DNA of 6,464 nucleotides, taken from Clostridiales bacterium UBA735 (GTDB lineage: Bacteria; Bacillota; Clostridia; Oscillospirales; Oscillospiraceae). Location: the NCBI GenBank assembly GCA_002298695.1, contig DBLB01000104.1, forward strand, positions 443 through 6,906. The letters are read 5' to 3'. Positions within the stretch are counted from its first letter, which is position 1. Every line of letters starts with the position of its first letter. The position numbers and the translations under genes are program-made. The notes beneath the pieces are model-generated. The model was not told the origin of the DNA and did no database searches. It saw nothing but the letters and a program-made list of their open reading frames with translations. Positions 5,482 to 6,464 of the stretch are shown in pieces.

Positions 5482-6464
5482 ATGGCAAGTGCAAAAAATA
5501 TGAAACAGCCTGCAAAGACAACGCCGGAGGATGCCATGGCGCGTGTGAGCGCGCTGATCGCAAAAGCAAAGAAAGAGGGCAGCATCCAGGCAAGCGAGCT
5601 GACGGCCGAGTTGGAAAAGCTCGATCTGTCGGTGGAAAAAATCGAGCAGGTTTACGATACGTTTGACGCGATGGGGATCCAGATCGTCAGCCCCGAGCTG
5701 GAGCTTGATCTGGGCGGCGATCTCGGAATGGACCTCGATGGTAGCATCGGCGCGGACGAGGAGGAAGAGCTGATCGACCCGGTCGAGCTGGCGGCGGAAT
5801 ATAATCTGGACGACCCTGTCCGGATGTATCTGAAGGAGATCGGGCAGGTGCGCCTGCTGACTGCGGAGGAAGAGATCGATCTGGCCCGCCGCGTCTCTGA
5901 GGGCGACAAGGCTGCGAAGGACAAGCTGACCGAGGCCAACCTCCGTCTGGTGGTCTCGATCGCGAAGAAATATTCCGGCCGCGGACTGCATATCCTTGAT
6001 CTCATTCAGGAGGGCAACACGGGCCTGATCCGTGCGGTCGACAAGTTCGACTATACAAAGGGAAACAAATTCTCTACATATGCGACGTGGTGGATCCGGC
6101 AGGCGATCACAAGAGCCATTGCCGACCAGGCGCGGACGATCCGCGTGCCCGTGCATATGGTGGAGGTCATCAACAAAGCCACGCGCTGCAACCGCAAGCT
6201 CGTGCAGGAGCTCGGCCGCGAGCCGACGCTCGAGGAGATCGCCGAGGAGCTGAATCTGCCGATCGAGAAGATCATCGAGGCCAACCGCACTGCCGCAGAT
6301 ACGCTGTCGCTGGACATGCCGGTCGGCGATGAGGAAGACACGACGATCGGGTCGTTTGTCGAGGACGACAACACGCCGGGCCCCGTCGATGCTACGAGCA
6401 ACATGCTGCTCGCCGAGGCACTGTCGGAGATCCTCGGCACGCTGACCGAGCGCGAGGCGGACGT
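5482..6464 (+). CDS. rpoD: RNA polymerase primary sigma factor RpoD/SigA (cut by right edge)
   Basis: This is the housekeeping sigma factor that directs RNA polymerase to -35/-10 promoters. 327 residues are visible from ATG 5482, which has AAGGA at 5468-5472 with 9 nt spacing. Region 1.1 (about 17-70) is the compact helical type; an acidic linker follows (about 72-102, with a run of Asp/Glu at 92-96). Region 1.2 contains [11 protein letters not shown] at 111-121. Region 2 runs from [13 protein letters not shown] (152 on) through DLIQEGN and the -10 recognition helix [10 protein letters not shown] at 200-209. Region 3 begins near 225, with the sigma finger around DMPVGDEED (278-286). The window ends at LTEREADV, so region 4.2, which reads the -35, is outside. 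Intact region 1.1 and YATWWIRQ mark a primary rather than alternative sigma. dnaG, often directly upstream of rpoD in Firmicutes, is absent; rnj is there instead. Confidence 0.97.
   Translation, partial: MASAKNMKQPAKTTPEDAMARVSALIAKAKKEGSIQASELTAELEKLDLSVEKIEQVYDTFDAMGIQIVSPELELDLGGDLGMDLDGSIGADEEEELIDPVELAAEYNLDDPVRMYLKEIGQVRLLTAEEEIDLARRVSEGDKAAKDKLTEANLRLVVSIAKKYSGRGLHILDLIQEGNTGLIRAVDKFDYTKGNKFSTYATWWIRQAITRAIADQARTIRVPVHMVEVINKATRCNRKLVQELGREPTLEEIAEELNLPIEKIIEANRTAADTLSLDMPVGDEEDTTIGSFVEDDNTPGPVDATSNMLLAEALSEILGTLTEREAD

Noticed and set aside
4531..6156. A 541-codon open frame on the minus strand across rnj and the rpoD spacer
   Set aside because: It is antisense to two certain genes, its translation resembles no protein family, and long antisense frames are expected in GC-rich genes with strong third-position bias.

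Overview
The window looks like a chromosomal housekeeping segment from a fairly GC-rich, low-GC-phylum Firmicute. The best guess is a Clostridia member of the Oscillospiraceae/Ruminococcaceae type. The grounds are the gdpP-rplI-dnaB gene order (also found in Bacillus), a beta-CASP RNase J with all catalytic residues, a SigA-type sigma factor, strong AGGAGG-like ribosome binding sites and strong G/C preference at third codon positions. Genus-level assignment is not possible from the sequence alone.

Layout: the left half (1-3143) is a leftward operon. It is transcribed from a good sigma-A promoter at 3188-3216 and runs gdpP (cyclic-di-AMP phosphodiesterase), rplI (ribosomal protein L9), then dnaB (replicative helicase, cut by the window edge just after the Walker A lysine-threonine). 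The gaps are 26 and 42 nt and each gene has its own Shine-Dalgarno. A 478-nt gene-free divergent region (3144-3621) follows. It holds the gdpP promoter, a rightward extended -10 promoter and a roughly 300-nt GC-rich leader for the next gene. The right half is rightward: rnj (RNase J, 3622-5301), a 180-nt spacer with a hairpin and a sigma-A promoter, then rpoD (primary sigma factor, cut by the right edge before region 4.2).

The genes cover core replication (DnaB), translation (L9), second-messenger control of cell wall and potassium physiology (GdpP), mRNA decay (RNase J) and general transcription (RpoD). They do not form one pathway, and there is no sign of mobile elements, CRISPR, tRNA/rRNA or defence genes.

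I found no obviously new gene system. The least explained part is the rnj leader. It carries an 11-nt direct repeat whose complement lies between the two copies, so two mutually exclusive hairpins can form. It also has a 14-bp perfect palindrome just before the start codon, no recognisable Shine-Dalgarno, and an ORF spanning the leader that ends inside the rnj start. Together these suggest structured, possibly autoregulatory, control of RNase J synthesis, but this is inference. A second point is that GdpP has asparagine where the DHHA1 GGGGH motif normally has histidine.
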